Numbered from the stretch's first letter, positions 17,892-27,800 are shown. The stretch is DNA of 64,000 nt from Brucella cytisi (GCA_012103075.1 JAAVLQ010000003.1:1-64000); one strand, 5' to 3'. Numbers and translations: made by a program. The notes: a model not told the origin generated them from the sequence alone.

Positions 17892-19201
17892 ACAAGATCA
17901 AACCATCCGATCACAATGCATATCGCAACCCGTTTCGACCGGCGTTCTGGGGTGCGGTGGCGCTCCTCACGTTTCTGTTTCTCTTTGTTGGCTGGGGTTA
18001 TGTGGCGCCTTTGTCGCGCGCTGCGATTGCCGAAGGCAGTTTGCAAGTTCAGGCTCAGCGTCAATCTGTGGCTCATCCTTATGGCGGTGTGATAGCAAAG
18101 CTGCATGTTGCCGAGGGTCAACGCGTCAAACGGGGTGAACCGCTTATTGAACTCGACCAGACTGACTCACAGGCAAAGCTGGATATTGCCAAGGCTGAAG
18201 TTGTCAATCTGATTGCCGGGCAAGCCCGTCTCATGTGTGAACGGGACAGTGCTGATACAGATTGCCTTAAGAAATTCCAGCTTGAAGCAAAATCGACCGA
18301 GGATATCGAAGAGGCGGTCGAGAACGAATACGCCGTGATGCGTGCACGCGCGCACCAGCACGAAGCGGAAAAGGGAATGCTTATCTCCCGTGTTGCGCAG
18401 CTACGGGAGAAGATAACCGGGCTTGAAGCGCAGAAAAATGGCCTGTCCAAACAAAACTCCTCTCTCGTTCAGGAAATCGAAGGCGCACAAAAACTGGCCA
18501 AGCAAGGTTTCACACCCAAGACCCGTATTCTCGAACTCGAGCGAATGTCAGCCGGTCTGCTCGCTGATATGGGATCGCGTGACGCCGACATGGCATCGGC
18601 ACGACAGGAGATGGGAGAGGCAGAACTGGCAATTGCCAAGCTCGATCGACAGCGGATCAACGAGATTGTTGACACCATACGCACGACGCAAACGTCTCTG
18701 GCCGAGGCATTACCAAAGTTGAAATCGGCGCAGGACATCAAGAATCGCACTTCGATCAGTGCTCCGGTGAGCGGTTCGATTGTCGCTTTGACCGTCTTCA
18801 CTGAAGGCGGTGTCGTTGAGGCCGGTCAGCAACTGATGGACATTATTCCGGACGATAACCCGATTATCGTGGAAGCTCGCCTGCCCCTATCCGATATCAA
18901 CGGTGTCAAACCGAACTCGCCGGCCAATATCTGGCTGACGGGGGTTCCCAGAAGTGAGCGACCCCAGTTACGCGGCGAGATAATTAGTGTGTCAGCAGAT
19001 AAGATGACGGATTCTCGCTCGGGACTTAGTTATTTTGCTGTCCGGACCGGGATTAATCCCGACGACATCAAACAGTCGAAAGTTTCGCTTCAACCCGGAA
19101 TGCCCGCGGAGGTCATTGTGAACAACGGATCCCGCACCTTGATCGGCTACCCGGTTAGCCCCCTCCTTGACGAAATCGGACATGCTTTTCGGGAACAGTA
19201 A
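17888..19201 (+). CDS. HlyD-family type I secretion membrane fusion protein
   Basis: ATG 17888 starts MNKIKPSDHNAYRNPF, a single membrane helix follows (WGAVALLTFLFLFVGWGYVA), then the lipoyl-like half HPYGGVIAKLHVAEGQRVKR at about residue 60, a long coiled coil, and the closing barrel with SISAPVSGSIVALTVFTEGG. It ends at 19201, 437 residues, uninterrupted. Role: periplasmic adaptor linking the ABC exporter to a TolC-like channel. A one-base correction near 17867 makes the exporter end in TGA overlapping this ATG (ATGA), the usual coupling; as printed the two frames are fused. Confidence 0.9.
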   Translation: MNKIKPSDHNAYRNPFRPAFWGAVALLTFLFLFVGWGYVAPLSRAAIAEGSLQVQAQRQSVAHPYGGVIAKLHVAEGQRVKRGEPLIELDQTDSQAKLDIAKAEVVNLIAGQARLMCERDSADTDCLKKFQLEAKSTEDIEEAVENEYAVMRARAHQHEAEKGMLISRVAQLREKITGLEAQKNGLSKQNSSLVQEIEGAQKLAKQGFTPKTRILELERMSAGLLADMGSRDADMASARQEMGEAELAIAKLDRQRINEIVDTIRTTQTSLAEALPKLKSAQDIKNRTSISAPVSGSIVALTVFTEGGVVEAGQQLMDIIPDDNPIIVEARLPLSDINGVKPNSPANIWLTGVPRSERPQLRGEIISVSADKMTDSRSGLSYFAVRTGINPDDIKQSKVSLQPGMPAEVIVNNGSRTLIGYPVSPLLDEIGHAFREQ

Positions 19202-19211
19202 GGAAACGGAC

Positions 19212-20417
19212 ATGGCACGCGCAGAAATGAAGACGACCGCACGCAAGGGCCGCCGCATGGAAGCCCGCTCGGAGACGGATAAACCTGTCGTCAACAAATC
19301 CGAGGGTGCGTTGAACGTCGCGCTCGCGGCAGGGGCATTGGGTCTGGGAATTGCTATGCTTGAGCAGCAGAAAGCTGCCGCTGCCAACGCTGATCTCCTG
19401 AGACGCGAAGCAAAGAGAGCGATCAGAAAACTAGCGCTTTCCCAACAACAAATAATACAGCGCAGACCTCGGATCAGGCCAGCGCAGACTCTGGCGCGCA
19501 TCGCGAAGGCGGCACAACCTCGCCAGTCACTGTATCTCATGATCATGTAGCGGCACCTGTTGAAACCGTTGTCTCCCACGAAGGAATTAAACAAGGTCCT
19601 GATATCACCTCTGCTAATCAGAATGTCGGCACAGCGAATACCGCCACTGACCTCGAAGTCAGTGAAGCGGTAACAAAATCCCATGATCAGCAACTGGAGG
19701 GATCTGCCCATTCCACCGTAACCGAAAGCGACATCGATGTTTCGGTGGATGCTGCAACATCACCGGTCATCGCCGGGCCGGCGCACGTGGTCTCAGTCAC
19801 ACAGGTCCTGATGCACCCGCTGCAGTTCTGGATACTGTTGGCGAGGTAGCAACGGATCTTCTAGGCAGCGATAGTTTATTGGGCAGCAACGGCGTTCTTG
19901 GAATTATACCTGCCGTCGCCGGAACTGTATCTACAGCCCTCGGTAATGACAATCCTCTCAGCTCCATCCTCGGCGATGGAACTGATGGTCTGGCTTCTGA
20001 CCGGCCTCCAACGGCGACAAAATCCTCGACTCGGTTGCGGGTGAAAGCGGTATTCTTGACAATGTCGCTGATACCGGAGCGAATGTGGTCGCTCAATTGG
20101 TAGATGTTGGTGGGGTTCTCGCCGGAGGCCTTGGCACTGCAGTTCTTTCGGCAGATGAAACAACTTCGTCATCAAATGAAAGCGGTGGTTCGACAGCAGA
20201 GCCAGCGGCATCCAACGTTGATAGCGACCCGACGGATACGGTAGCGGCGATTGGGTCCAATATGTTCGAGGTGGCAAACGCCGCGATGCAGATTACCGAA
20301 TCCGTGGCTGATGCCATCACGCCAATCCTGAAGTTTGTTGGTCAGCCCTTTATTGATACCGATGCACACACAGATGGTGATCACTCTCATAACAATGCTG
20401 GCCACCATTCGGTTTAA
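19212..20417 (+). CDS. Acidic Ser/Thr/His-rich protein of the secretion operon
   Basis: ATG 19212 has AAGGAAAC just upstream and lies 10 bp after the HlyD stop, so it is in the same operon. The N-terminus is basic (MARAEMKTTARKGRRMEARS) with a short hydrophobic segment VALAAGALGLGIAML. Then come a long Thr/Ser/His/Asp part (AAPVETVVSHEGIKQGPDIT), a Gly/Leu part (GIIPAVAGTVSTALGNDN, ILDNVADTGANVVAQLVDVG) and a His-rich end DGDHSHNNAGHHSV at TAA 20415. About 400 residues after three frame corrections. Not a known family. It may be a second cargo or a surface anchor for the giant protein. Confidence 0.6.
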
Positions 20418-20444
20418 AGGGGCACCGTATCGGTTCGAGCCCCT
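20418..20444 (+). terminator. Possible terminator after the secretion operon
   Basis: AGGGGC and GCCCCT pair across a 15-nt loop directly after the TAA at 20417. No T run follows, so it may be a Rho-dependent or weak terminator. The loop contains GGTTCGAG, but no tRNA body is present. Confidence 0.35.
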
Positions 20445-20597
20445 CATTGCGGAAAAACAATATGATCAGGTGACCGCACAAATCGGTGTGTCTTTTGACC
20501 GGACAAGATGGTTTGCCACATCGCTCGGCGAAGCCCAAATCGTCATATCCAAACACCTTGACGTACCAACACAATCTCGAAGGAGGGGAGCATATTG

Positions 20598-20912
20598 GGA
20601 ATCTGTCGTGAATCTTTGTGCTGGCTGGAAGCGTCCTTATGTCCAGACGCCTTTATTTTGTGAGTTCAGCAAAGATTTTGAATCGCAAGCGAACGTCATT
20701 CGCGAATTGGTTACTCCGGAGAATATGGGGAACCTCAATGCCTGCAACGGTGGCTGATGCGGAATGAAATACTTTGAAGCGCATCACCGGTCGCATGATC
20801 CGTCTGATAAAGCGGTGGCCCCGTTCAAGAACATTGTTGAGATACCGGGCCCTCAGGATTTCAGTTTTCCTGCCGGTTCCTGAGAGTTCAGGATTGTTTT
20901 ACCACCACGGCA
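20598..20912 (-). mobile_element. Truncated second IS6-family copy
   Basis: An end-like repeat GGAATCTGTCGTGAATCTTT at 20598 resembles the termini of the 3824-4640 element. From 20653 (TAA) upwards on minus: RFKIFAELTK, FHSASATVAGIEV and RYLNNVLERGHRFIRRIMR, the C-terminal third of an IS6-type transposase including the catalytic-Glu region. The stop lies 55 bp from the repeat, as in the first copy (56 bp). Similarity fades after about 20912. Same orientation as the first copy but diverged in sequence, so it is a relative and not a recent duplicate. Confidence 0.7.
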
Positions 20913-21174
20913 AACCGCGTGGTATAAGTAACCCACTTGCCCGGAGCCAATATTCTCCAGCAGTTACACGTCGCCGAAATCGGGGAAGAGATGTTGCCAT
21001 GCCATCAGCAATGTCATTGGTTTGACCGGCAATTCTCGCGAATATTGAAGCGACATATAAATTCTCGCTTGGACGGTCTCGTAGCGGGAGGGAGCGAAAC
21101 CTTGCGTTAACAGCTGCGCTTGCCGTAATGGCGAATTGCTCGGCGCCTTAATCTTCCGAGTTGATCAGGTTCAA

Positions 21175-21554
21175 TCACACGGCGGGCCGGAACTCCCGGA
21201 AGTCGGTTTCGGTAGCTCTTCCCGAATTATCTTCAACGGCGAGCGTAAAACCATGGGTGAGCTGGTTTGTGTGGAAATGGGCCAGTGCATGCCGACAGTC
21301 ACTTCGTGAAAAGCCTTCCGCTTGGCAAAGTCGGTCGAACTCTGCGGGAATGCGCAGGACAGCAGCGGCAAGATCAGAAGACGCCTCCCCTTTGATCACC
21401 TTGCCGTTCAACAGATCGATGATCAGAACGCCGTCTTCCGACCGCATTGCATCTTCGTAGACACGCAACTCGTAAAACCCGTGATCAGGCTGATCCCGCT
21501 TGCTAAAGAATCGGCGATGCTGTGAGCAACTGATCTGAGCTGACCGTGTTTCAT
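21175..21554 (-). CDS. Hypothetical protein, about 126 aa
   Basis: ATG 21554 (MKHGQLRSVAHSIADSLASG) has GAAGG upstream. After one frame change the frame continues DAMRSEDGVLIIDLLNGKVI, AAAVLRIPAEFDRLC and FTLAVEDNSGRATETD to TGA at 21175. Balanced charged/hydrophobic composition suggests a soluble cytoplasmic alpha/beta protein. No family recognised. It is followed at a distance by the TetR gene on the same strand. Confidence 0.55.
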
Positions 21555-21668
21555 GTGCAAACCTTCGCTTGTCAGAAAAGCAGTTATTGTAACGGGACGC
21601 AAAGACCGTACCACGAACGGAGATATTTGATCACGGCGGTTGGTTCAACCCGGGTGTAAATGTTGAGA

Positions 21669-22330
21669 TCACGCCGCTTCTTTCAAAATGGCGCGGATAG
21701 GTTGTGGGGCTGTACCCAGATATCCCGCAATCATTCGGGTGATATGTTCAACAATATCGGCTTCATCGGAAAGGAGTGACCGCAGTCATTGAGAACTATG
21801 GTGTGGGTCAAGGTTTCCACGGTAGTAACACAGATAAACGCAGCCGTATCGAGGTCTTTGAGTTGAATGTCCTTCTTGCATTGTTCCAGATAGTGCCGAA
21901 CGAGATGTAGAGTATCCTTTCGGATGGCTTCAACCTCGGCAAGCTTTCCAATTCTGGGAACTTCCTCTTTCAAGATGCGGTGGAGCTCAGGATCGACGCG
22001 GTGTGCAGCAATCATAGCGCGAATGAGCTCGCGCATTGCGTTATTGAGATCGTCTGACGCGCACTCCTGCATCGCGTTTTCCAGCAGAGCTAAAATCTCA
22101 CGGTTGTGCCTTGCAACGAGTGCTGCCACGAGCGATTCTTTGTTGGGGAAATATTGATAGAGCGATCCGATACTTACCCCTGCCACGGCAGCGATGCGAT
22201 TTGTGCTGGTCCGTGCGTACCCTTCACGTACCAAAACGCGAGCAGTAGCATCCAGTATCGCCTCGACGGTCATTTTTGACCTTTCTTGCGACGCTGCTTT
22301 TCTAGGATTCGTGATGCTTTGCTTGACCAT
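21669..22330 (-). CDS. TetR-family transcriptional repressor
   Basis: ATG 22330. The N-terminal DNA-binding domain is clear: KMTVEAILDATARVLVREGY, then TNRIAAVAGVSIGSLYQYFP and NKESLVAALVARH. The remaining 140 residues are an all-helical ligand domain. After a frame correction near 21777 it ends TRMIAGYLGTAPQPIR and ILKEAA at TGA 21669-21671. About 220 residues. A perfect dyad 29 bp upstream indicates autoregulation and perhaps control of the divergent small lipoprotein gene. Ligand unknown. Confidence 0.85.
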
Positions 22331-22358
22331 TTTCTCGATTTCCTAATGCGAGTAGACA

Positions 22359-22378
22359 ATGTGAGTAAAAACTCACAT
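22359..22378. promoter_or_regulatory. Perfect palindromic operator between tetR and the lipoprotein gene
   Basis: ATGTGAGTAAAAACTCACAT, two perfect 8-bp arms with a 4-bp spacer, 29 bp upstream of the TetR start. Geometry fits a TetR dimer site controlling divergent promoters. Confidence 0.7.
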
Positions 22379-22493
22379 ATTTGATCTAGATCGTCAACCA
22401 GAATGAATATGAAGCATCTTTTTGGTTTTAAAACACCGAAAGCCCGCTCCGTTGTTCAAGCTCTCACGTAGAAAATATAGGTTAACTAGTGAT

Positions 22494-22694
22494 ATGAAGA
22501 TCATAAATGTTGTTTTATTCGGAGTCTTGTTAGTAATAGAGGCTGGATGTCTCGGAAATGCACCGGAAAGCCCGCACGTACTATCGACCGAATGTGCTTT
22601 ATCCCGCACGGGCGAGAGATTAGGTCAAAAATGCGATGTGTATAGACTGGGATGGAGGGGCGCGAATGGGGGTGATTATTTTATCAGCCAATGA
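22494..22694 (+). CDS. Small lipoprotein, 66 aa
   Basis: ATG 22494 opens MKIINVVLFGVLLVIEAGC, a signal peptide with a lipobox-like VIEAGC ending at Cys19. The mature part has two more Cys and ends DYFISQ at TGA 22692. Size and layout resemble small Brucella/rhizobial outer-membrane lipoproteins. It is divergent from the TetR gene across the operator. Function unknown. Confidence 0.55.
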   Translation: MKIINVVLFGVLLVIEAGCLGNAPESPHVLSTECALSRTGERLGQKCDVYRLGWRGANGGDYFISQ

Positions 22695-23429
22695 TTGACC
22701 GGTAATGTCAAAAGAATGGCGGCACCAGCTGATCGGTCTTTTGGTCATTTAGCCGATGAGGGTTTAGACGGGCTGCCCGGTCAGACTAAACGTTTCGTCC
22801 TAATGGGCACCGCTGATTATGTACTAGCAAGTGGATCTGCGGGTGGGAAGCAAGAGCGGTCCTCGTCCCGACCCGGCAACTTAGTTGCGACTGCAACTGC
22901 TGCTTTTAAAGGCCACCTTGAGGTTTCCGTAACTGCTTAGCGCGGCTAGGTTTCCGTCTGAGAAGGTGCCATGAGTTTGGTTGGGATATCGCTGTTGATG
23001 GCACTGGCACTCTTGCGGATCACCCGCCGGTTCATGACGCGCACAGCAAGCCTGTCGGCGATCTGACGACAGGTGACAAAATACATCCTTCAACCCGCTC
23101 GAGCGAATGAAAGTTGACCATTTGCCAATCTGCCACAAATCCTGATTGGCCATCCGTGTTAGTTTGCAAAAATTCGCGGTGCCGTCTGGTCGATACAAGC
23201 ACAAAATTCACCCGTGCTCATGCTGATAATATGATGCGATCATGTCTCCTACGGTAACGGTTATAAGATCCGGAAAACTGCAAGTCCCCATCCAAGCTCA
23301 TCGATCTCCGAGATCGGGTGGGAACCGAGAAGACAGATATTTGAACGGGAACTGCCGGGGCGCACCTGCAAGTACCTTGACATACGTTTAGCCCCGTTAT
23401 TTATACGGTGTATAATTACGGAGTTATGA
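22695..23429. other. Region without recognisable gene
   Basis: A plus frame of 81 codons at 22695-22940 and a minus frame around 22950-23200 (MNRRVIRKSASAINSDIP) have some coding character but match nothing known and lack good start sites. They may be remnants. Sequence just before 23430 holds the promoter of the next gene. Confidence 0.35.
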
Positions 23430-23967
23430 ATGATCACTGGACACGTTTTCATCGCCACGAGCCTCGATGGTTTTTTATTGCCCGTCAAAACGGGGATATC
23501 GATTGGCTGCTCGAGCATGATCAGGCTGGGGAGGATCATGGATATAATGACTTCATCAGGGATATCGACGTCATTGTGATGGGGCGGGGCACCTACGAAG
23601 CGGTCCGACGCATGGGCGAGTGGTTCTATACCCGACCGGTACTGGTCCTATCGGAACAGCTTGCACCACAGGAAGTGCCACAGGAGCTCAGCGGAAAAGT
23701 TCGCTTTTCGGACAAATCTCCCGGAAGCGCAATGGCGATGCTTGCCTCCGAGGGCGCTCGACGCGCCTATGTGGATGGCGGGCGCGTCATTCAATCGTTC
23801 CTCGAACTTGACATGATCAGTGACATGGTGATCACGACAGTGCCGATCTTGCTCGGTGCTGGGCGTCCTCTTTTGGTGGGGGTCATCGCGATGTGGCCCT
23901 TTCACACAAGGGCACAAAGTCCTTTCCTTCTGGATTGGTCCAGTCTCATTACGAAGTCATGAAATGA
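23430..23967 (+). CDS. RibD C-terminal/DHFR-like reductase domain protein
   Basis: ATG 23430 with GGAG upstream gives MITGHVFIATSLDGF. One frame change later: ARQNGDIDWLLEHD, IDVIVMGRGTYEAV, RPVLVLSEQ, RRAYVDGGRVIQSFLELDMI, ISDMVITTVPILLGAGRPLF and the end SHYEVMK at TGA 23965. This is the NADPH-binding RibD-C/dihydrofolate-reductase-like fold of about 180 residues (YwjB-type), with the VDGG motif. Substrate unknown. Stop overlaps the next start (ATGA), so the two genes are translationally coupled. Confidence 0.8.
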
Positions 23968-24552
23968 CGGCAAGGGGGCGAGGGAGGCCAACAGCAGCTG
24001 AAGGAAAGTCCGTTTCGCCGGAGAGCATTCTTTCCGTGGCTTTGAGTATCCTCGATACCGACGGTCTCGACGGCTTGACCATGCGCGCATTGGCAACACG
24101 TGTGGGTATTAATCCCATGACAATCTATCACCATTTCAAGGATCGAGATGGACTTATCAAAGCGCTTGCAGAGCTTGTGTATGCTGACGTCGTGGCGCCT
24201 GAAACAGGCGATGCACTCGCACGTGTTCATAGTCTCCTCATAGCATATTACTCTAAGGTGGTCCTCTATCCAGCTTTGACCCCGCCATATTTGCAAAGCC
24301 AACGTTCTTTCCCGATCACGCCGTGAGGATCACCAAAGAGTTGACCCGCCTGTTGAGCGGGCGCAACAACGCCGCGCGTTGGACGCACATTCTGGTCGAC
24401 TACACGCATGGTGCCGCTCTCGCCGTCGCGAGCCGGGGGGAGGACACGGAGGGAGCCGGCACCCTAATGAAGCAGTGCTCAATGATTATGAAGTTGGACT
24501 TGCGGAACTGTTAGCGGCGTTTGCGAAGTTTCCTGATCACCATAATGTCTAA
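23964..24552 (+). CDS. TetR-family regulator
   Basis: ATG 23964 lies inside the stop of the reductase gene. MTARGRGRPTAAEGKSV leads into SILSVALSILDTDGLDGLTM and VGINPMTIYHHFKDRDGLIK, a standard TetR helix-turn-helix. The C-terminal domain resembles the TetR-C class of tetracycline-type repressors. Two frame corrections; final residues AFAKFPDHHNV with TAA at 24550. About 195 residues. With the EmrAB-type genes downstream it probably controls efflux. Confidence 0.8.
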
Positions 24553-24810
24553 ATCGAGCACATAATCTCTCGAGATGACCGGTGCAAAGCGCCTTACACT
24601 ATCGAACGCACCAGAAACTTCGACGCTCTGCAGATTATTTGCCGAGTTTCGCCGAGAGACAACGCTCGCATCGGCTGCTTCTAAAGCCACGAATGAGACT
24701 GAGTGTAACATGGCTGTGTTGCACTATTTTCTGTCTCTCTGGCACGCGCAAGCGCCCGGTAGTCGTGAAAAGACCGTTCTCAACCACCTCTAACTCGGGT
24801 TGAGAACAAC

Positions 24811-25988
24811 ATGTCAAGTTCCGGGGTCAGCACCACCGAACCCTCTGCCTCAGCAAGCCAGGGCACGATCAAGCCGCCATTTGTGGCACCTTAGACTAGC
24901 TCCGTGGATGGCTTGTGCTATTGCGTTAGGCGCGATCACTTACACGGTATCGAATTGGGATGAGTGGATCAGCGGTAGGCGAACACAATGGACCCAGAAT
25001 GCCTTCGTCAAATCCGAGCCTGCGGTATTGAGCGCACGCGTCGGCGGCTATGTCAGGAGCCTCCCCGTTGCGGATTACCAGATGGTCAAAGCTGGTCAAA
25101 TCATCGCGGAAATCGAGAGTGATGATTATGTCGTGCGCGTTCAAGCGGCGGAAGCATCACTCGCAAAAGCGCAAGCCGTGCTCGACAATCTTGGCAATGA
25201 GGAGGCCCAACAGCGCGCCGCGATCGAGCAGGCCGTGGCGTCGCTTCATGCTTCGGAAGCCCGCCTAACACAATCCCAGCAGGATTTCGACCGCAAGAGC
25301 CGGCTCGTGACCAATGGCACTGTCTCGGGAAAGTCTTTCGATGACGCGAAGGCGGAACTGGCTTCGGCAAAAAAAGCCTCCCGCGAGGCGGCAGCGGCGG
25401 CCCTGACTTTCTCGCGAAGACAATTGGATACGCTGGCAGGGCAACGCGCTGAGCGCAGGGCAGATCTCGATGCCGCCACAGCCGCCCTTGCGTCGGCAAA
25501 GCTCGAATTCGGTTACACCCGGATCATCGCACCTTTTGACGGTGTGCTTGGCCGGCGTAGCGTCCAGATCGGCAGCCTTGTGGGGTCAGGAACGCAAATC
25601 GTCGCGATCGTACCTCTCACCCGGCCTTATGTGATTGCAAACTACAAAGGAAACGCAGCTCAAGAACGTCCGGGCCGGACAACCGGTGGAAGTCGCAATC
25701 GATGCCCTTCCCGGATATCGCTTCCGGGGACGCGTCGAGCAGATTGCCCCGATGAGCGGGAACGAGTCGTCACTAATCCCGACAGACAACGCAACGGGCA
25801 ACTTCACCAAGGTCGTTCAACGTATCCCGGTGCGCATCGAACTTGAGCCGGGGCAGGCAGACCTTGATCTCTTGAGGCCGGGCATGTCCGCCGAGGCGCG
25901 GATCGATACGCTCGGGGCGAAGGTGGCCGCCTATACCCGTGAAATTCGAACCGTGACAAAAGAGACCTACGCCGATGCAGTTCGATAA
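24811..25988 (+). CDS. EmrA-type membrane fusion protein
   Basis: ATG 24811 begins MSSSGVSTTEPSAS; after a shift the transmembrane part MACAIALGAITYTVSNW follows. TQWTQNAFVKSEPAVLSARV, GYVRSLPVADYQMVKAGQ and a coiled coil of Ala/Gln/Lys repeats are typical of EmrA/HlyD. Then LEFGYTRIIAPFDGVLG and, after one frame change, IRTVTKETYADAVR ends at 25988. About 390 residues. Role: periplasmic adaptor for the MFS pump that overlaps its 3' end by 14 bp. Confidence 0.85.
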
Positions 25989-27512
25989 GGTCCCTTCAAT
26001 CTCACATCTCTGGCGCGGTGCCCAAGCGCCAAATCCTGCACTGACAGTGGCGGTCGTTTTCATGGGCGCGTTTCTCACCACATTGCAGGGCCGGCTATTT
26101 TCCATGTCTCTCGCAGACCTGGGGAGCGTTCGGTCTCGACGTCATTGAAGGGGCGTGGCTGAGTACGGCGATGAACGCGGCGCAATTTTTGACCATGCCT
26201 GTCACCGTCTGGCTGTCGCTGATTTTCGGGCCAGCCCGCGTCATCATCGTATCGAGCGTGACGATCGCACTGGCCACCCTGACGATACCCTTCGTGCGCG
26301 ACTACGAATTACTCCTCCTTCTGCATGTCGTTGTAGGATTGTGCCCGGGGACCTATCTCCCGTTGACGATTTCGCTGGCGCTGCGCAGCCTGGAAACCTC
26401 ACTTCTGGCTTCTGGCGATGGCGGTCTACAGCCTCCGGGCTTCGTTCGGCACCGACGCCGGTGTTGGACTGTCCGGAATCTATGTCGATGTCATCGATTG
26501 GCGGTGGGTCTACTGGACTGCCTCACTCGCCGGGCCTCTCATCGCATTTTCGGCCCGGAAAGCGCTTCCCCTGACGCCGATTGATCACGACAGGCTGCGG
26601 AACAGCGACTGGGGCGGTATGGCGATGTTTTCCTTAAGCCTAACCATGTTGTTTGCAGGATTTTCTCTCGGCGAAACCACGGGATGGCTCGATTCCGGCG
26701 TGGTGGCGGTCGGCCTAGCCGGTGGCGCGGTTCTGCTGGTGATGTCCATTGTGAATATCGTTCTGAACAAGAACGCGTTCGTCGATTTCAGCGCGCTTGG
26801 AAACCACAACGTCCGCACCACGCTCCTAATTGCCTGTCTTTATGGGGTACTGATGGCGCCGACCTCGGTTCTGATCCCGAATTTCCTTGCCGCGATCGGA
26901 AAGCTGAAGCCGCTCCAGACCGGATCGGCCGCCATCATCGTCTTCAGCACTTATTTCGCGATGACGCCGGTCGCTGTGTGGCTCGCACGGCGTGTGGACG
27001 CACGTCTGCTGCTGATCGCAGGCTTGAGCATTATTGTCTTCACTTCAGCCCGGTGCGGCTCCAGCATCAACAACGAATGGCGGGCCGACCAATATCTCCC
27101 AGCCCTCATTCTCTTCGCCATCGGGGAGTGCCTGACGCTTATGGGCATTATCCCGACTATCGTCGTCAACATGAATCCGGCGCACGCGGCGGCCATCGGG
27201 GTCTATGCTCCTCTCGCGCGCATCTTCGCACCGGGCGTAGCGAGCGGCGTCATAGCGCTCGTGCTGCGGCTTTCGTCGGATACCCACAGCGTCATGCTGA
27301 AGGCTAGCGTGGAGGCTGGACAGCCTGCTGTTGTCCAGCGTGCCGCCAGCGGTGCGTCAGGCATCGCTTCCCTCATTGCACGTGAGGCGGCTGTGCTATC
27401 CTATGTGGATGGATTCTACTTCGTCTTCTGGGTAGGGATCGTCGCGTTACTCCTTGCCGCCACCCTGCAACGGGCGCTAGTTAACCCTTTGATACCACCG
27501 AGATCCGCCTGA
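25975..27512 (+). CDS. EmrB-type MFS drug efflux transporter (DHA2)
   Basis: ATG 25975 (MQFDKVPSISHLWRG) overlaps the adaptor gene. Helices are regular: ALTVAVVFMGAFLTTLQG, GAWLSTAMNAAQFLTMPVTV, the VDVIDWRWVYW loop typical of 14-helix DHA2 pumps, then many further helices to VGIVALLLAATLQRAL, end 27512. About 510 residues; two frame changes near 26120 and 26400. It would expel amphipathic drugs in exchange for protons, using the adaptor and a TolC-like channel. The operon is reductase-tetR-emrA-emrB-like. Confidence 0.85.
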
Positions 27513-27800
27513 TGCGTGGCCGTTTCTCTCTCCCAACCACGGCCGTTTTGTAGCAGCCAGACTTCATGGAACGTGCTATGCGCGAAACTCGGAAATAGAG
27601 ACGAAGGCGGCGTTTGGACGAAAAAGTTAGCATATCATCGATGAGCAATCCGGTTCTTCCTCCTCATGATTATCCCGATACCACCGTGAGTCCCATCGTC
27701 GGTCTTAAGGTCGAAGTCCACCGATGAAATGTCGATAGGCGATCTGTACGTCGAGCCAAACGAGAGGCGGGTATCTGCAGGGGCCTCGGGAGAGTGTTAC
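27513..27800 (+). pseudogene. Internally deleted copy of a cupin-AraC gene start and its leader
   Basis: 27513-27610 resembles 51010-51110 (GTGGCCGTTTCTCT and GCAGCCA blocks). From ATG 27641, MSNPVLPPHDYPDT and VGLKVEV match the start of the AraC gene at 51140. The copy then jumps straight to the part equivalent to SIGNLYVEPDE, so about 170 bp of the cupin domain are missing. No DNA-binding domain follows. Confidence 0.65.

Noticed and set aside
20430-20441. GGTTCGAGCCC resembling a tRNA T-arm
   Set aside because: No acceptor, D or anticodon arms fit upstream; that DNA is the coding 3' end of the acidic protein. It reads better as a hairpin loop.
22881-23204. Minus-strand frame of about 107 codons
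   Set aside because: Cys/His-rich composition looks like a shadow frame; no start site or known domain.
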